Shown piece by piece: positions 11,705-23,116 of a DNA stretch of 64,000 nucleotides. The position numbers were made by a program, and so were the translations under genes. The stretch's first letter is position 1; each line of letters opens with the position of its first letter. The stretch comes from Rostrohypoxylon terebratum (taxonomy: Eukaryota; Ascomycota; Sordariomycetes; Xylariales; Hypoxylaceae): the NCBI GenBank assembly GCA_022497145.1, contig MU385859.1:620001-684000 (forward strand), given 5' to 3'. The notes beneath the pieces are model-generated. The model did no database searches. It was given only the letters and a program-made list of their open reading frames with translations, and was not told where the DNA came from.

Positions 11705-13842
11705 TCATATGTCCATGCTGCGGGTATCTTCTCTCAAGTTGCCACTTCCGAGTTCCTTCTCGAGCTCGTCTGCTACGATGGTCTCGTACTTTTCCAGTTT
11801 CTTCTGGATGTGCATCTTGAACTCGACAATGTCGTTGAGCATGCTCTCAATCTCGGTGTGTAGTTCCTCGCGCAGGGCATTCGCTTGGAGAGTCAACTGT
11901 TCATACCTATATTTGCAATTAGCATAAGTCGTCCCTGGGAGATACCGACATGGGGGAAAACGTACTCGATATTGGTGGTCATCTCTCTTTGCTCCATCAG
12001 TTGAATGGACTCCGTAAGCTGGGCTCGCATTTTAGCGAGTTCCTTTTCCATCTTCTCGATCTGTGTATCCGAAGCCAACTTTTGCGTCGTGGTAACCTCC
12101 TTGGTCTTCTCGTATTCCTCCTCGGCGGCTCTGACTCTGTGTTCTAGAGCCTCGACCTCATTTCGCTTGTCCTCGATGGCCTCCTTAATACCATCCAACA
12201 GGTCGTGATCCTTCATCATGATATCCATGGCTGCGGCTCGTCGCTCAGAGATCTCCTTTCGCAGAGCTATGAAATCGTTCTTAACGTGTCCACGCAAGTC
12301 TAGGTTGAGAATGTGTGCTGGTTGGTAGCCGGTCGCTGGATCAGCGAGTAGACGCTCGCTTCCTCCGGTGGAATACGACCCTTTCATGATGGAGCCCGTG
12401 AAGTCCGAATCATTAACCGTCACTGCCAATTCGTACGACTGACCATTGGCATTTACTCCGGTTTGATAGGCAAGCGTGTTGAATTTGTGGATGAGCCTCT
12501 CTAGCTCGTCGAGCTTGCGACTGGCTTCCATTTCTTTTTCTGCTACTCTCTTCTTTTCTTCGTCGAGCCTTTGGGTAGCGGACTCTATGCCTTTTTGCAA
12601 TCTTTCGCGTTCCGAGGTCATGCGGTCAATATCCTGCATGCTAATACCTTGGCCATCGACTTCTTTTTGCAATCGGTTACGTTCCTCGTCTGCTTCCTTA
12701 ACCTCCTCTGTTAATTTTTTGAGTTCTTCTTCCAAGACCGCAATGCGGCTCTCGTATTTTTCAGACCTCGATTCAGCAAGCGTATTGTACTCCTCAAATT
12801 TGATCATGTCCTCTTCTATGATCTTGTAATACTGATCAAGCACACTGGGGTCGGGGGTGGTTTTCTTCAGTTCCTCAATTTCCTCGACCAATTTCTTATT
12901 CTCGGCCTCGAGCATCTCAAGTTCTGATAGATATTTGGAGTTAGACCTTTCGAAAGCGCTGGCCATAGCATTCACGTGCGGCGCAAGCACTCTCTCAACA
13001 TCGTCATCCCCGGCATCGTTGTCCATGCTCAGCCAGTCTCGATATGCTTGACTAAGAAAGTCGAAGATAATATGATCACCACTGACATCAACACCATTCT
13101 CCAAACAGGCGTCATCATAGCGATGCTGCGAGTATCCTTCGAGCATTTGCGCTAACTGCATCATCCAATGTAGTAAGCCTAAAAAGGTGCTCCAATTCTG
13201 GCCACCTACCGCGGAAATCTGCGATTTGGTAATACTCTTATCATAAGGATATCGTAGCTGCTTCAAGATTGGAGGAACTTCTTGGTCGATGTTCTTCTGG
13301 AAACGGTAGCTGGGGTCGATACGATGGTATAGCCATTGGAACATGTAGTTAAAGTCTTTCTGGGTAGGCGACTTGATTATGTTATGTGATAGAGTGTGCT
13401 TCATTTCCATCTCAAAGTTATGCTGGGATAAATAATCTAGGAGTTCCTGTCCAATTCGCGCCTGGAACGATCGATCCCTCAATGGTCGGGGGTCGCGTGG
13501 TACGCCGGCAGCCTGAGGTGCTTGCTGAAAGAAGCTCTGATGAATTCCGGGAGCAGCTGTAGACGTTCGACCGAAGATGCTGCTCCTTCGTTCGCTTTCC
13601 GAGTTTCGCAAGGGTACACCGCCAGAAGCGTAGGATTTTATGCCAGAACCAGGGACATTCTGAACGGACGAGCGCTTCACTGATGAGACTCCTACATCGG
13701 CTAGGTTGGCGCCGGAAGATGATCGCGAAAATATAGGCTGGCTGGGGCGAGCGAGGAGGGATTGCCTAGATCCCGACACAGATCGCATATGACTATTGGA
13801 ATAGCCGCCGCCATTTCCGCCGATTGAATTGGATCTTTTCAT
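11705..13842 (-). CDS. NDC80: kinetochore protein Ndc80 (Hec1)
   Basis: Core microtubule-binding subunit of the Ndc80 complex (with Nuf2, Spc24, Spc25). Exons 13842-11966 and 11906-11705 join in phase to give 692 residues. A basic, Ser-rich N-terminal tail of about 120 residues, the usual Aurora B target region, precedes the calponin-homology head. Head motifs include DPRPLRDRSFQARIGQELLDYL, SPTQKDFNYMFQWLYHRIDP and SKSQISAVGGQNW-type sequence near residues 210-225. The rest is long coiled coil (about 300-460 and 560-692). The 60-base intron near the 3' end is supported because the short second exon continues the coiled coil (EQLTLQANALREEL). It diverges from the OB-fold gene at 14674 across 831 bases. 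Confidence 0.93.
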
Positions 13843-14673
13843 TGCTGATGCTGGTTGAGGAATAGCAGTGTTAGGATTGATACCACCAAGAGTCTGGTCA
13901 TGATGAGATAAGTTAGTTACACATTCTAGTGGCTATATGAGTAGGTAGTGGCGCGCGAAAAAGGGATTATTAAAGGAATAAAGTGTAGGTATTACGCGCG
14001 TTGGTCGCATAACTTTCGGGTTCTAATGGTGGTTTATCATGGTTATCATACCTCTCGCGGACGACGGACACTCCAAAGCCCCGTCTCCTGGGACATTGTG
14101 ATAATAAAATGAAAATGATGCAAGTGTAAAGGCAAACGAGGAAATGCCAATCTTCTAATAAGAGCTAAGACTTTCCACAGGTTCAAATGTTGTGTTCCGT
14201 AAAGTTGTGCAAATTGGAGATTGGAGAAACAGGAACTGATGACATGAATGGTTAGAATAGGTTTAGAATGCGGGTGCTGTGGGTGCCAAGTGCTTGCATT
14301 TTGTCGGTGCCCGATTTTCCCGATTTAAGTAAACAAAGCGCTAGCCTCTATGATTGGCTGACGCAGGGCTACGTCAACAAACTTAATGTTAGGACTGTGT
14401 GGGGCATCCAGTGGGCTGAACATTCAACATTGAACCGCTAAAGAAACAGCGCTATTGGGTACATTTTATCCACAGCACCATCCAACAGCACTTACATAAA
14501 GTGCCGGGTCCTTCACTTCCAACTTCGCTATTACAACGCCGACCTAGCTATCGCATAGACTTTCATATCCATCACATTTCACATTTCTCATTTCAAATGT
14601 CAAACTTCCGCTTACTATATAAATCGAATAGATCAAATCTCTCTACTAGAATGATGATTTCATACACGTCACT
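13843..14673. promoter_or_regulatory. divergent promoter, NDC80 / OB-fold gene
   Basis: 831 bases separate two divergently transcribed genes. A CCAAT box in reverse (ATTGG, 14353-14357) and a TACGTCA half of a CRE-like site (14370-14376) lie 16 bases apart. C/T-rich leaders flank both starts. Shared control is inferred from geometry only. Confidence 0.45.
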
Positions 14674-15771
14674 ATGGTGCGCAAAATCCTGATTCTTGCA
14701 GGTGCACCGGAAAACCATAAGCTTGATTGGAATGAGTCGAATCTCCTGAACCAATTCGTTGAACCCGTCGCGAAATTCGCCCACTTTCACGAGATCACAA
14801 ACCCAGAATCCGCGAACAAGGCACATGATTCCACCCTTGATGTGGCTGTCTGGAGATCCATACCACTAAAGAAAACAGCTCTGCCGACTGGCTTATCCCA
14901 GCTTCATCAAATAAATCCGGTCTATCATGGAGGCGAGGGATTCTTCTCGCCCTTCACCGCATCAGCCGAACCTACTTCCGGTTTGACGGCCTCGAGCGGG
15001 GCAAGTCAGGACATACTGGATCAGTTCTACGACCATTCTTTAGCTATATATGATGACATACCGTCATCCCAGTTACCGACCTTGAGCCTGAGTACCGATG
15101 AGTCTTCATTTGGCACCACAGAAGAATTGAGCACCCGTCTGTTAACACAGGGAAGCAATTCATCAGCACGTCAACAGAAGAAATTGATTCCCCAGTCAGG
15201 CCATTTAAGTGACCTCGAAGACATACCAAATGCATCGTATCTACAGTCCATCTCACCCCAGACGATGTCGGTCAACCTCATTGTCGGCATAATTTCTATA
15301 GCAGAACCACGCACAGTAAAGACTAGATGGGGTGCAACGAGGTCTCTAGTCGAACTGATTGTCGGAGACGACACAAAGTCTGGTTTCAGCGTCAGTTTTT
15401 GGCTGTCGTCAGAATCTGACGAATCTTCGAGCAAGACTCTCCGGGAGCTCCGGAGGCAAGACATTGTTCTTCTGCGCAATGTTGCGCTTGGCGTATTCAT
15501 GAAGAAAGTGCACGGACACAGCCTCAGAAAGGGGCTGACCAAGGTCGACCTTCTTTTCCGGAGGAGGCTGGACAGAAAAGATCAAGGCGGTCTTTATAAT
15601 GTGAAGGACGTCACATCGAAGAAACCAGCACACCAACAATTATTGAAGACTAGAAAAGTCCAAGAATGGGTTATGAATTTTGTTGGCGGCGGCGACGCAG
15701 CGCTCGGGAAGAGAAAGCAGAAAGGCAGGCCTGTGAGGAGTTGGGATATGCCACCGGACGATACCATGTAG
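14674..15771 (+). CDS. uncharacterised OB-fold protein
   Basis: Single exon, 365 residues. I cannot name it. The N-terminal part (1-75) is a compact alpha/beta-looking segment; a Ser/Thr-rich linker follows, with a FYDHSLAIYDD element near 115-125. The C-terminal half (about 205-305) looks like an oligonucleotide-binding fold of the RPA/shieldin kind: strands around SVNLIVGIISIAEPR, TRSLVELIVGDD, FSVSFWL, then LRELRRQDIVLLRNVALGVF, the usual strand 4-5 pattern of RPA-like OB folds. A basic tail (GKRKQKGR) could bind nucleic acid or act as a nuclear signal. It diverges from NDC80. Single-stranded DNA or RNA binding is inferred from the fold; no partner can be read from the sequence. Confidence 0.7.
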   Translation: MVRKILILAGAPENHKLDWNESNLLNQFVEPVAKFAHFHEITNPESANKAHDSTLDVAVWRSIPLKKTALPTGLSQLHQINPVYHGGEGFFSPFTASAEPTSGLTASSGASQDILDQFYDHSLAIYDDIPSSQLPTLSLSTDESSFGTTEELSTRLLTQGSNSSARQQKKLIPQSGHLSDLEDIPNASYLQSISPQTMSVNLIVGIISIAEPRTVKTRWGATRSLVELIVGDDTKSGFSVSFWLSSESDESSSKTLRELRRQDIVLLRNVALGVFMKKVHGHSLRKGLTKVDLLFRRRLDRKDQGGLYNVKDVTSKKPAHQQLLKTRKVQEWVMNFVGGGDAALGKRKQKGRPVRSWDMPPDDTM

Positions 15772-16697
15772 AATGGCTTGCGGGGGTGGCGCATCGATAT
15801 ACCTACCAGGTACCTGTATAACAAGGCCGAAGGAATCGTTGTATAAGTCTTACCTGGAATTACGAAGAGACAAATATTAATGTCACGATGACATCTGAGT
15901 TCTCCACAAGTCAGTGTGTATCAGACTGTCAGTTGAAATGGACAAACGCAATCGAGGACCAAATCACCAATGTCATGCTCTGAATATAGGCGACTCTTGC
16001 GTGATATTATAGAAGAATTCATCTGGTCAAATACATATTAGCCGACCAGTATAACTAACTCGGTTCTAAGTGAGTATGTCGTCTCATACTCCTGATCCGC
16101 AGGGAAAAAAGCAAGATAGGGATTGGGATTTCATACTGTCGCATATATAGGTCGCATACATCCATGAATACTTGTACCTACCTACTTATCACAATTATAG
16201 TTCTTGGGGTGACTGAATTGGCCAATGGGAAGACTTGTATGGTAGCCGGTAGCTTGGCTCGTCATACCGCTTACCTTTTCTAGTTCGATTTACCCCTCCA
16301 TCGAAATTTTAGCCCCGCCATTAGCAATATGATAATTGCGATTTAGTAACAGAAAAAAAGATCGCATACTAAAAGTTCTTACTAGGTTTCTCATATTATT
16401 CTCTTTTACCTGCTGCATAATCAGCCCATTCTATACATAAAAACATACCCCAATGCTCTCAAGCTAATTTATCTAGTTTCCTCCCGTGTGGCCTGTCTTG
16501 AGCTGATCAGGTTAGATTCTTTCCAAGGGATTTCTCCCCTCGGGTTATTTATCTCCATTCTCCCGTCGACGAGAAGAGAAGTTTGCGCCGCGTCCTCGTT
16601 TTCCTGCTCACTGCGCGATAAATCCTAGTTCACCACTGATCATCTATTTTTGCCTACTTAGCTACCTTAATAGTAGTTAACAAAACGACAAGCAGCT
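15772..16697. other. intergenic before adenylosuccinate lyase
   Basis: No gene seen. The last 250 bases are C/T-rich, consistent with promoter and leader of the purine gene. Confidence 0.6.
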
Positions 16698-19146
16698 ATG
16701 GCCGGTTACGATTACTACAAGACGCCTCTCGACTCCCGCTACTCTAGCGAGGAGATGAAGAAGCTTTTCAGCCAGAGAAGCAGGCATAGCACTTGGCGCC
16801 AACTCTGGCTATGGCTTGCCGAATCTGAGAAGGAACTCGGTCTCGAGACCAGTAAGATCTTTGACTATTGGTTGCAAACCACAGCTCTCAAGAGGTGTAT
16901 TAACCGGTAGGATCACTGTAGTTACGGACGAAGCGCTTGAACAGATGCGAGCCCATCTTACCGTGACGGACGATGATTTCCAGATCGCAATCGAGGAAGA
17001 GCGCCGTCGTCGACATGACGTTATGGGACATGTCCATGCCTATGGTGTTGTAGCGCCGGCGGCAGCTGGTATTATTCATGCTGGGGTATGGTCATCAAAT
17101 ATCGTGAATTTCTGCAACTTCCACGTGCTAATGTCGCGTAGGCCACTTCGTGTTACGGTAACCTTTGATGCAACTCCTATCCCAACTCCACGTTAATCCC
17201 GCTGTAGTGACTGATAACACCGAATTAATCCTCATGCGTGAGGCTATGGATCTTCTCCTTCCCAAGCTAGCAAAGGTCATCAGGGTAAGTTTTCTTGGAT
17301 TTGATTATATGGCATGATCTGGTGCCCACAAAAATGTATAGTTGCTGATACAATGTACCTAGTATGTAACAAAATGGACTATTCGCTGTATATCCTGTGT
17401 CGGGCAGTTTACAATGATGCGACTAATTGGATGAGAAATATCACAATGAAAAGGCTGACTTGGCGTAGCAACCTATCCAACTTTGCGCAACAATGGAAAG
17501 ACGAGCCTACTCTGGGCTACACGCATTATCAACCTGTAAGTCGTCTTGGCGCATTTCTCGCAAGCCTATATCGCATTAGCAACAACTTCAGCAAAAGGAT
17601 TGCTAACTCACGAGACTAGGCGCAATTAATCACGGTAGGCAAGCGTGCTGCCCAATGGATCCAGGAACTTGTCATGGACCTTGAGGACATTGAGCATGTG
17701 CGCAAGGAACTCCAATTCCGAGGAGGCCAGGGAACGACTGGAACTCAGGCGTCTTTCCTTGAACTATTCGATGGCGACGAATCCAAGGTTGATCAATTGA
17801 ATGTGCTTCTGTGCAAGAAGGCTGGCTTCCCTGGCGTAAGCGGCTTCTTCAACCTTCAAGGTTGAGAAATTGCTGACCATAGTTGTTGTAGTGTTATTCC
17901 ATCTCAACTCAGACCTATACACGAAAGGTCGACTTACGGGTGGCTAACGCCATCGCTGGCCTTGGCGCTACCGCGCAACGCATTACGTCTGATAGTAGGT
18001 ATCTTCAAGATCGGATCATGATAGTAGAAACTGACTATTTTAGTCCGCCATCTGGCCAATCTCAAGGAATTGTGAGTAACATTCGCCTCGTGTTTCATAG
18101 TATCATGCATGTTCTGATAACTATGTTTAGGGAAGAGCCGTTTGAGAAAGATCAGATTGGAAGCTCCGCTATGGCATACAAGAGGAACCCTATGCGGTAA
18201 GTTACATCTTACTTTTAGGAACCCAATATCAGATAAGCTCTTTAAGAACTGGAGATTTGGGTTCATAATATCACAATATCCCCGCATTGAGATCTCCTGC
18301 TGACGTATTCAACCTTAGTTCTGAGCGTATCTGCTCTCTGGGTCGCAAACTTGCAAGCCTTCCAGTTAACTTCTCCAACACATTTTCCGCACAATGGTTG
18401 GAGAGATCTCTAGATGACAGCGGTAAGCAGTACCCAACATTGACGTCAAATAGATGTCGCTAATGTGTCAAATTTATAGCTATCCGTCGCATTGACATTC
18501 CCGAGATGGTGAGATAAAATATATCTTTCAGGGCCATGGTACAGAAGCTAATTAATCATCAGTTCCTCCTTGCGGATGCTATCTTGATCGGACTTGACAA
18601 TGTGACCAACGGCTTGGTGGTTTACCCCAAGCGGATTGACTGGCGTAACAGACAAGAACTCCCTTTCGTACGTCTATTTCAAGTTCATGACTTTTAAAAC
18701 GCCACAATTCTTAGCAACCACTAACCTCAATTACTAGATGATCACCGAAGCTATCCTTATGAAGATTGTCTCCAAGGGAGGTTCCCGACAGGAAGCTCAT
18801 GAGAAGGTTCGAGTGCTCTCACACGAAGCCAGCCATGTTGTCAAGCATGAAGGCGGCAACAACGATCTTATCGAGCGCATTAAGAAGGATGATTACTTCA
18901 AGGACATTTGGGGTGACCTTGATGCGATGTTGGACCCTAAACTTTACACTGGTCGAAGCGGCTTAATTGTGAGTCTATCCTCTCTTATCCCAGTTATTCC
19001 TAGAAAAGGTTATTGCAAGAAATAGTTACTGATCTAATACGATTTAGGTCGAGAGATACTGCGGTAAGGGAGGCGTAGTAGAGAAGAAGCTAGAGCCATA
19101 CCAGAATTACATTTCCAAGGCCGAGACTGCTCAACTCAGTCTCTAA
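16698..19146 (+). CDS. ADE13: adenylosuccinate lyase, many introns, one phase conflict
   Basis: Catalyses two fumarate-releasing steps of purine synthesis (SAICAR to AICAR, adenylosuccinate to AMP). The start MAGYDYYKTPLDSRY is the usual family opening. About a dozen exons carry family blocks: RRRHDVMGHVHAYG, AAAGIIHAGATSCYVTDN, GYTHYQPAQLITVGKRA, GGQGTTGTQASFLELF, the lyase signature GSSAMAYKRNP and QWLERSLDDSAIRR. It ends at TAA 19144-19146. One exon (17142-17157) is only 16 bases. The junction between the exon ending at 17284 and the one starting at 17469 does not keep frame: after a GGG run the GT donor gives phase 0 but the next exon needs two carried bases. One extra G, or an unusual splice, would explain this. 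All other junctions checked are in phase, so I call it functional but flagged. Confidence 0.88.
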
Positions 19147-19542
19147 TCGCCACAGCCGATGCCATAGGCCCCAATGGATAACAAAGCCTACCGCATCCCC
19201 CTTTCTGTTTTTATTTTTCGGTTTATATGAAGCACGGAGTTCGTGGTTACGACAATTACACCGCGAGGTACGGAGGAACTAAAAATAAGGTCTGTATAGC
19301 AAAAAGACACATACGGGGAAAAACACTACAGGTAGAAAAAGCTCAGTCTAGCACGCCATGGAATTCCTTACGCAGGGCTATTCATTCGTGCTAATAAGAA
19401 TATGACTTGCGTCTTAATATGAAAAAGAAGTTATATATACAATCTAACAAAAAGAGGAATGATGCCCTTTTTATATATATACGAGAGAATACCTATCGAA
19501 ATGAAGTTTTCATACGGAATTTTTTTCGCAACGGCTACTAAC
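19147..19542. other. 3' ends of two convergent genes
   Basis: About 396 A/T-rich bases between the stops of adenylosuccinate lyase (+) and the GH5 enzyme (-). No other gene seen. Confidence 0.6.
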
Positions 19543-20956
19543 TTATTTGCAGGGGTTGAGGCTAGCAGCGCTTCCGGCGTCCTTGGGGATGGCGCCGGCG
19601 GCGACGGCGGACTTGTAGCACCAGCGCCACTCGTCCATGCCGCCGATCCAGTTGCACTTCCAGGCCCAGAAGACCCAGCCGCCGGACTTCTCGAAGGCGG
19701 TGACCTGGGCGGCCCAGTACTTCTTGTACCAGCCGACCTGGTCCGGGCGGTCCTTGATCTGGAACTCGGAGTTGGACTGCACGGAGTCGGCGACGGAGAG
19801 GGACCACTCGCCGACGATCACGTCGGAGCCCCCGCGGTTGTCCTTGCAGGCCGCGGAGATGTAGCCGTCTTTTGTGGTTTGCACGGACGTGTCCCATTTG
19901 TAGTACCTGTGGTCGTCGTAGAGCGCGTTGGTTGTGGAGGGCAGGTGGCTCTTCGGGTCACCGGATCCCCAGGATTTGTCCTGTTATTTGGTGTTAGTAC
20001 CTGCGCGCGAAGATTGTGGGGGAAGGGGCACGACGAACCATCATCTGGATGTTCAGCTGCTTGTCGGCAGCCACGTTCAGCTTCTTCTCGGCGTTGCGGA
20101 TGCGCGTCCAGGCGGTGGGGTAATAGTTAGCGACCATATCGGCGGCCTGGGAGGGGTAGTTGCTAGCGTGCACGGGCTCGTTGATGACCTCGAGGGTGCC
20201 GACGGTGCGGTAGTTGTTGTTGGTGTGGATGCGGTTGGCCATCCACTCGAGGAACTTGTACGCGCGCTCGTAGTTGTCCTTGGTGTAGAAGCCCGGCTGG
20301 CTCACCCCGTGTCCCGTGTACTGCTGGTTCGGGAACTGCGCGCCCGGCCCCCCGTGCAGGTCCATGATCACGTAGATTCCCGCGTCCGCGCACCACCCGA
20401 CCAGCCGGTCGAGGTACGTCAGCCCCCCGCGCGGGAAGTACTCGCCTTTCTGCACGAGGTCCTCCCGGATCCAGTAGCCGACTGGGATCCGCACTGTGTT
20501 CAGCCCGTAGCTCTTGATCATCTTGATGTCGTCTTGCGTCGTCCAGGTGTCCCAGTGCTTCTTGAAGGCTGCGTCTGCCTTGTCTTGGCCTAGCGCCTTG
20601 ACGCATTGCCACTCGTCGTTGGCGCTGCCACAGCCCACTATGGTACGGTGTTGTTAGCAGCTGTTTTCCTTTCAGGGAGAGACAGAGATGCTAGCGGTTC
20701 ACTTACTACTGTGCCACTCGTCATTCGCCATCCACGGCTCAACGATGAATTGGGAGCCCAGGTTCACACCCCGGATCTTGCCGCCGTTAAGCCATCGCCT
20801 GTTCGGCTGCGCAGGCTCGCTTGCGGACTCGAATGCTATTGCTATTGTTAATAAGGGGCGTCACGCCTATCGAGTGGGCAATTCCTTACGGATAGCAGTG
20901 GCAACCCTAGCGCTAGCGAAAGCGAGGATCGCCGAGAAGACTGATTTAGACAGCAT
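19543..20956 (-). CDS. secreted GH5 glucanase, endo-beta-1,6-glucanase type
   Basis: Likely extracellular hydrolase of beta-1,6-glucan in fungal walls; related to enzymes annotated as glucan endo-1,6-beta-glucosidase B. Exons 20956-20890, 20835-20707, 20637-20039 and 19980-19543 sum to 410 residues with all phases closed. A signal peptide (MLSKSVFSAILAFASARVATA) is followed by GVNLGSQFIVEPWM. GLNTVRIPVGYW and VIMDLHGGPGAQ are typical GH5 motifs. The acid/base Glu is at about 219 (EVINEPV) and the nucleophile Glu at about 323 (IVGEWSLS). The catalytic exon is strikingly GC-rich in third positions compared with neighbours. The third intron has a weak GTTCGT donor. Exo-beta-1,3-glucanases share the fold, so linkage specificity is less certain. 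Its promoter runs into the damaged poly-G/N region. Confidence 0.87.
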
Positions 20957-21017
20957 TTTGACTAAACGATTGTTTTTAGGATAGAGACTTGGGATGGAGA
21001 GAACGGAGAACAAGAGC

Positions 21018-21225
<208 letters not shown>

Positions 21226-21227
21226 CT

Positions 21228-21237
21228 NNNNNNNNNN
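21228..21237. other. assembly gap (10 N)
   Basis: Ten undetermined bases. Exactly ten Ns is a common scaffold placeholder, so the true distance is unknown. Confidence 0.97.
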
Positions 21238-21250
21238 GGATAAAAATCCC

Positions 21251-21345
21251 CATTGTTCACGGTGGCGGCCATATTTTTTTGTCCCCCGGAAACCGTTTAT
21301 TTTTTGGGACGGCCCGCATGCAGCTGTGGGTCTTTTGGTTCGGTT
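21251..21345. repeat. right copy of the 95-base duplicated segment
   Basis: Direct-orientation counterpart of 21018-21112 with 12 substitutions, most changing A or G to T or C. It is followed by a 21-base C run (21346-21366) and then unique sequence. Confidence 0.8.
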
Positions 21346-21366
21346 CCCCCCCCCCCCCCCCCCCCC
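21346..21366. repeat. 21-base C homopolymer
   Basis: Uninterrupted C run joining the right copy of the duplicated segment to unique sequence. It may be the true homopolymer at this locus that halted assembly. Confidence 0.9.
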
Positions 21367-22200
21367 TACCCTAGTCTACTAGACTGCGATCTACCGAGTT
21401 GTCACCTAGCGAGCGTGACGAGTTGGCGTCAGCAATATTGGTTCAGGACTTCTCATCTAAATTAAAAGGCTACGATTAGGCAAGGATATGCTGGATACTA
21501 TCGATGTGTAAGAAGTTCCTTTCGCTTAAGCTTACTTCTGGATGGTGTTGAGGTCCTATTCATGTCAAACATAGGGAGTCTCTCCTCAGATCGGAATTGT
21601 AGGACTTGGAGGTTTATAGACTATAAACAGTAGTCGTAGTAAGCTGCGGGCGCTGTAAATGTGATATATTGCGGGTCACTTTAGGGGAGATTGCTGTTGC
21701 GCCTCTGCGGCTAGGGCTGATGGGTATTGGTTTGTAAAGGTTCTATTTTTGTGCTTACCCATTCCGCTAGTTCGAATCATAGGTCCGTCAACAGTAAGCC
21801 CAAGCTGGAGCTGTAGGTATCAGCTGAGAGAGCTAAGCCGCTTGTAGGTGTATTGATCCGGGGGACGGCCGGGTCAGCTTCAGCTACCGATTTCGTGGGG
21901 CATAGACCGTATGTACATGTTGTAGCTAATTGCCTATATAAAGGTCACGATGCCACGATGCCAAGAGACTTGATTTCGCATTCGTTTATCTAGTAGGAAA
22001 TTGTTCAGCTCTGTTCATTAGTTTCTCGTAAGTTATTGCTTACGAGTTGATGTTTTCAGAAGCCCGCATATTCTCTTCGAGCTCTGCTGGTGTGATAAAC
22101 TCGCTAAAGATGAGAGTGATCAGCGGTGTCGATCCTCCGAATATGTCCCGATTATAATAGGGGCTCGGGCTCAGGCCACAGGTGTTAACTCATGCTACTA
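21367..22200. other. intergenic right of the gap
   Basis: No coding region recognised; moderately A/T-rich with no clear repeats. Confidence 0.5.
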
Positions 22201-23116
22201 TTACAGATTTCCATTCATAGCTAAGTCAAAACAAGCAACCAACCGCCTTCTAACCGAGGCAATATGAGGTATCTCCGACGTCCAAGTTGCTACAAAAGCA
22301 GAAGGGGGCAGAAGGTAAAGCGTTCGAAAGACCTCGACAACCAGATAAAATCGAGCCAGGAAGTATGCTATATAGGACAAGAACATGAGAGTTAACGAGA
22401 AATAATGAATCATTTTAGAATATTCAGGGTTGTCAAAGTCCATCATTTTGCATAGAGTGATTATAGGAAGTAGGCCAGCGGTGCAGACGCTAGCAGCCCG
22501 CCATAGGAATTGTTCGGTAGGCGTAGGGAAATGCGATCCCCACGCAGCGCAGTGAATGCTCCCGGAGGCGACGCCAGCAACGTTCAAAATGATAAAAGAC
22601 GTAATTGCCGACCACAACATGATTTCTGGTATAACTGTATGGAATTACCGCGTCGTACGGAAGAGGCCCCAACCTTATTCCTTTTCCATCCTAAACATCT
22701 ATAAGGGTATTGAACGGCTTCATAGCTACGAACCAGGACGTCAAATGGTTAGATCCGAGGATCTCGTTGCGGTGATATTCGTCAAGAAGAATTATGGGAG
22801 GGTTTTGAAACGGGGAAGACTCCCGAGTTATTAGCACGGTTGGGATCTGTACATCTTGTGGCTTCGACAGGCACAGCAAGAAGACAACCATCGTACACCG
22901 TAACGCCGCATATGCCAGAACAGCGATTTCTAGCTCGGATATAGCGAGCTCGCGCGTCACCCGAACAGCGATTTGTATGACGAACCAAAATAATTGACCT
23001 ATCTTGATGGCTTTTATCATTGGGTCGCTTTTACTTTTATCGTTGATTTCCTCATTTTTAGTCGAGACAGCCCGATCTCTATGGTCTGAGTTAGTTACAG
23101 CAGTCGTTTTGGTAGT
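22201..23116 (-). pseudogene. broken multi-pass membrane protein gene (fungal-specific family)
   Basis: Two open stretches carry parts of a membrane protein family common in filamentous fungi but of unknown function. The first (23116 to about 22695) contains EEINDKSKSD, then KIGQLFWFVIQIAVR, LAISELEIAVLAYAA and KPQDVQIPT. The second (about 22638 to 22201) contains IHCAAWGSHFPTPTEQFLWR, then YIAYFLARFYLVVEVFRTLYLLPPSAF, typical of the C-terminal helices. I found no GT-AG pair joining them in phase: the first stretch ends at TAG and the available acceptors need one carried base. The segment linking helices in this family also looks too short, and I could not find the usual N-terminal part further upstream. 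A degraded gene is the simplest reading; a bad assembly or a missed small exon is possible. Confidence 0.55.
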
